Assembly (NCBI RefSeq): GCF_000003605.2
Contig: NW_003116454.1
Coordinates: 70,457-92,162 of the forward strand
Direction: 5' to 3'
DNA: 21,706 nucleotides
DNA from: Saccoglossus kowalevskii
Lineage: Eukaryota > Hemichordata > Enteropneusta > Harrimaniidae
Below the pieces are notes generated by a model, which saw only the letters and a program-made list of their open reading frames with translations, was not told the DNA's origin and searched no databases. The position numbers were made by a program, and so were the translations under genes. Below are positions 19,021 through 21,706 of the stretch, one piece after another (the stretch's first letter is position 1; each line of letters opens with the position of its first letter).

Positions 19021-19290
19021 ACGCCCTACCTACATCTGATCCGACGCCTATGTAACGAGATTTCAACGAGACCCACTATCGACGATTTTAGTCAACGAAT
19101 CACATACCTCCTTCTATAGCGCACATGATGACGTCACCGGGTGGCAAACACACTCAAATAAAATGGCGGATTATACCGACATCACAAATTCTTAGTTTGT
19201 TGAACAAAACGAAACACGTGAAAGATAACCAATAAAAAGAGGTGGTGACCCAACTGGTTTCTATGGAAACAGCGACTGTGATGTCCTCAG
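19021..19290. promoter_or_regulatory. CpG-rich clump, candidate promoter
   Basis: I count about 17 CpG in 270 bases, against almost none in the preceding 500. It contains a perfect CRE, TGACGTCA (19129-19136), a CACGTG E-box near 19216, and CCAAT near 19228. AAAATGGCGGATT (ATG near 19162) looks like a gene-start context. The frame from that ATG closes after 10 codons with no donor site, so no first exon can be defined. It may be a promoter for a gene off the window, a relic, or the edge of the repeat element that follows. Confidence 0.3.
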
Positions 19291-19384
19291 CGTAAAGCAA
19301 TACTCTGAAGGCCATTTTCAATTGTAAATTGGTCAAAATGTTTACGTAATTGAAAATATAGTTCGGTTAGTCCGTGTTTTTTAG

Positions 19385-20480
19385 TCTCCGTTTGGACGCA
19401 GTCCGAAAACGGGGACTTATGTTTTGACCTTTGTGCGTCTGTGTGTCCGTGCGTGCGTCCGGACCTGTATCTTAGACATTCCTGGACCAATACAATCAAA
19501 CTTTACACACACATCATACATAATATTATACATATGCACTTCAATTTGTTTCACAATCTGATTCAAGATGGCCGAATGGTGGCCATTTTTGTGTATAAAA
19601 AATCATCAAAACCAAGCATTTATGGGAGGATTTTATTTAAACATACGTTGGACATTATGGAACCGCACATCATTTTATTTTATAATGAATGCAGTTCTAG
19701 TGTCATATCTCTGCCATACTTTGACTGATTATGATCAAAGTGTATATATTCATTATACATCAAGACATAGATATATTGGTTTGACTATCTGATTCAAAAT
19801 GGCCAAATGGCAGACGTTCTGTGCTAAAAAATCATCAAAAATCAAGCATTTCTGGCATTCCAGAACTGAATCTTGGTGTTTTTTGATGGATTTTGTTCAA
19901 ACTTAGTACATATGTTGGACATTATGGGACATTGATACACATCATTTTATTTTTCAGATTCAATTAAAAATGGCCGACTGGCGGCCATTTTGTTTTAATG
20001 GATGCAGTTCTAGTGCCATGTGTCTGCCATACTTTGACTGATTATGATCAAATTTTAAAAAATCATTATACATCATGACATAGATATATTGATTTGACTA
20101 TCTCATGCGTTTATGGTTGGATTATGTTCAAACTTGTTACATGTATTAGAGATTATGGGTTCCTGATGCATGTCATTTAATTTTTCAAATCGGATTCAAA
20201 ATGGCTTATAAAGCCATACATGTATCTCTGATATGCTTTGACTGATTATGTTCAAATATACATTATACATGTATTCAAAATGGCCGACTTGTGGCCATTT
20301 TGTTTTGCTGTTCCAGAGCAATATGGACAAGTAAATACAAAATGTCAATCATTTTAATGTTAAAAATCATCATAATCAAGCATCATCTTCTGGATCCATA
20401 TTTCTGGCATGTTTACGTTTCAACTATATTACTATAAACAAGACTATATATCTTAAATTTGATACCTAATGGGGACTGTG
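19385..20480 (+). mobile_element. Non-coding repeat element with GGCC-palindrome tandem units
   Basis: The head has an imperfect hairpin CCGTTTGGAC-GCA-GTCCGAAAACGG (19388-19412), then GGGGACTTATGTTTTG and a GTGCGTCTGTGTGTCCGTGC stretch, as in common marine-invertebrate repeats. Degenerate units follow, each marked by GATTCAA(A/G)ATGGCC. They lie near 19560, 19791, 19957-19990, 20187 and 20272, and most are paired with GGCCATTTT a few bases on. Shared internal strings are TTTGACTGATTATG(A/T)TCAAA, CATTATACATCA and TTGGACATTATGG. The right end may be TGGGGACTGTGC near 20471, which repeats GGGGACT of the head. Open frames through it track the repeats and are not genes. Confidence 0.55.
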
Positions 20481-20754
20481 CAATGCTTGACTTGGTTCCT
20501 TTGAATTGCTAACAACCAACAACAACAGTAAAAAACGTTCATGTAATCCCTGTATGGGACACCTACATCTCTAATGAGCTGTTTGTTTGAGATAGGTGGT
20601 GTAATGTCTTTTTTTTCGTGACTTCGTTTCCTTGCAATCAGTTCAGCTTACATCACAAGTTATATTTTGTTTTACAAAAGTAATCTGAGGTGTGAATGGA
20701 CAAAACGGTGCTTTCACAATGACAATTTATTTATGTTCTAGATCATGTATAATG
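20481..20754. other. Short unique stretch between element and satellite
   Basis: Nothing recognised. Ordinary AT-rich sequence leading into the 32-bp array. Confidence 0.5.
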
Positions 20755-21706
20755 ACGCCAATCTACGTGTTGACAAAGGTCACCATTAATGTTGACAATC
20801 CATGTGCTAAGTCACCATTAATTATGCCAATTTACGTTTTGTGTCACCATTAATGTTGTCAGTCTATGTGTTGGGTCACCATTAATTTGCCAATCTATGT
20901 GTTGGGCAAATTAATGCTGCCACTCTATGTGCTGGGTCACCATTAATGTTGCCAATATATGTGTTGGGTCACAATTAATGTTGCCAGTCTATGTGCCGAG
21001 TCACCATTAATGTTGCCAGTCTATGTGCTGAGTCACCATTAATGTTCCTATTCTACGTATCGTGTCACCATTGATGTTGCCTATCCGTGTGCTAGGTCAC
21101 CATTAATGATGCCAATCTACGTTTTGGATTAGCATTAATGTTGCCAATAAATGTGCTAGGTCATCATTAATGTTGCCAATTTACGTTTTGTGTTACCAAT
21201 AATGTTGCCAGTCTATATGTTGGGCCACAAAAATTAATGTTGCCCATCTATGTGCTGAGTCACTAATGTTAATTAATGTTGCCACTCTATGTGCTAGGTC
21301 ACCATTAATGTTGCCAATCCATGTGCTAGGTCTTCATTAATGATGCCAATTTACGTTTTGGGTTACAATTAATGTTCCTAATCCATGTGTTAGGTCACCA
21401 TTAATGATGCCAATTTACGTGTTGGGTAAGATGTAATGTTGTCAATATATGTATTGGATCAAACTTAATATAGTCAATTTATGTGCTGGGTCAAACCTAA
21501 TGTTGTCAATCTATGTATTGAATTAAACTTAATGTTGCCAATCTATGTATTGAATCAACCTAATGTTGTCAATCTATGTGTTGAATCAAACTTAATGTTG
21601 TCAATCTAAGAATTGAATTACACCTAATGTTGTCATCTATGTGCTGGATCAAATTGAATGTTGTCAATCTATGTGCTGGATCAACTTATGTTGTCATCTA
21701 TGTATT
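20755..21706 (+). repeat. 32-bp minisatellite (about 30 copies), continues beyond the window
   Basis: The unit is close to GTCACCATTAATGTTGCCAA followed by TCTATGTGCTGG. Exact 32-bp spacing is seen, for example TCACC at 21001 and 21033. The left part keeps GTCACCATTAATG; from about 21430 units change to GATCAAACTTAATGTTGTCAA with TCTATGTATTG, so two subfamilies adjoin. A TTTACGTTTTG variant recurs at roughly 20820, 21120, 21180 and 21350. Monomer and sequence differ from the 22-bp and 31-bp arrays. Confidence 0.93.

Noticed and set aside
19162..19194. ATGGCGGATT start as a first coding exon
   Set aside because: The frame ends at TAG after 10 codons with no donor site before the stop.
19441..19792. 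Plus-strand open frames in the GGCC-palindrome element
   Set aside because: They follow the repeat units and contain no recognisable domain; similar units nearby break the frame.
1..21706. CRISPR-like reading of the regular 31- and 32-bp arrays
   Set aside because: Monomers are contiguous with no unique spacers between repeats, and the DNA is eukaryotic in character.

Overview
The window looks like a piece of an invertebrate animal genome. It is AT-rich (estimated by eye, not counted), has GT-AG introns, has no bacterial-style gene packing, and is crowded with minisatellites and mobile-element remains. The repeat styles (a short element with a ~157 bp tandem core and a terminal hairpin; GTCCGTC-rich element heads; GGCCATTTT palindromes) remind me of marine lophotrochozoans such as bivalve molluscs, but I cannot fix the species.

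Two protein-coding entities can be supported. (1) The 3' end of a plus-strand WD-repeat gene, most like WDR89. A 39-codon internal exon (3166-3282) and the terminal exon (9290-9523) are joined in phase across a ~6 kb intron. The upstream WD repeats are not visible, so the gene should begin left of the window. (2) A broken minus-strand copy (about 18340 down to 14890) of a large multi-copy metazoan protein family. It has an N-terminal CxxC...HxxC zinc-binding motif, a long middle region, a C-terminal part whose acidic motifs occur in the order seen in FEN/XPG-type nucleases, and a Cys-rich tail. Many frameshifts, stops and at least one deletion make it a pseudogene.

Layout. 1-2305: two copies of one repeat element, each with a 157 bp tandem core and the same 3' tail. 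2306-3165: intron with a strong hairpin. 3166-9523: WDR89-like 3' exons; the intron holds a TTAA-flanked MITE (3580-3970), a small island with a POU-SOX-like site (about 5930-6125) and a ~1.6 kb 22-bp minisatellite (6505-8125). 9524-11950: 3' UTR and intergenic DNA. 11960-12945: a 31-bp minisatellite, followed by an unassigned open segment (12930-13168). 13170-14890: intergenic. 14890-18340: pseudogene. 18345-19020: AT-rich DNA with G-tracts. 19021-19290: a CpG-rich clump. 19385-20480: a repeat element with degenerate GGCC-palindrome units. 20755-21706: a 32-bp minisatellite running off the right edge.

I see no operon, CRISPR array, tRNA, rRNA or complete protein-coding gene. The main points of interest are the nuclease-like motif order in the pseudogene family, the minisatellite-derived Cys-rich tail on the WDR89-like protein, the matched pair of tandem-core elements, and the number of unrelated tandem arrays in under 22 kb.
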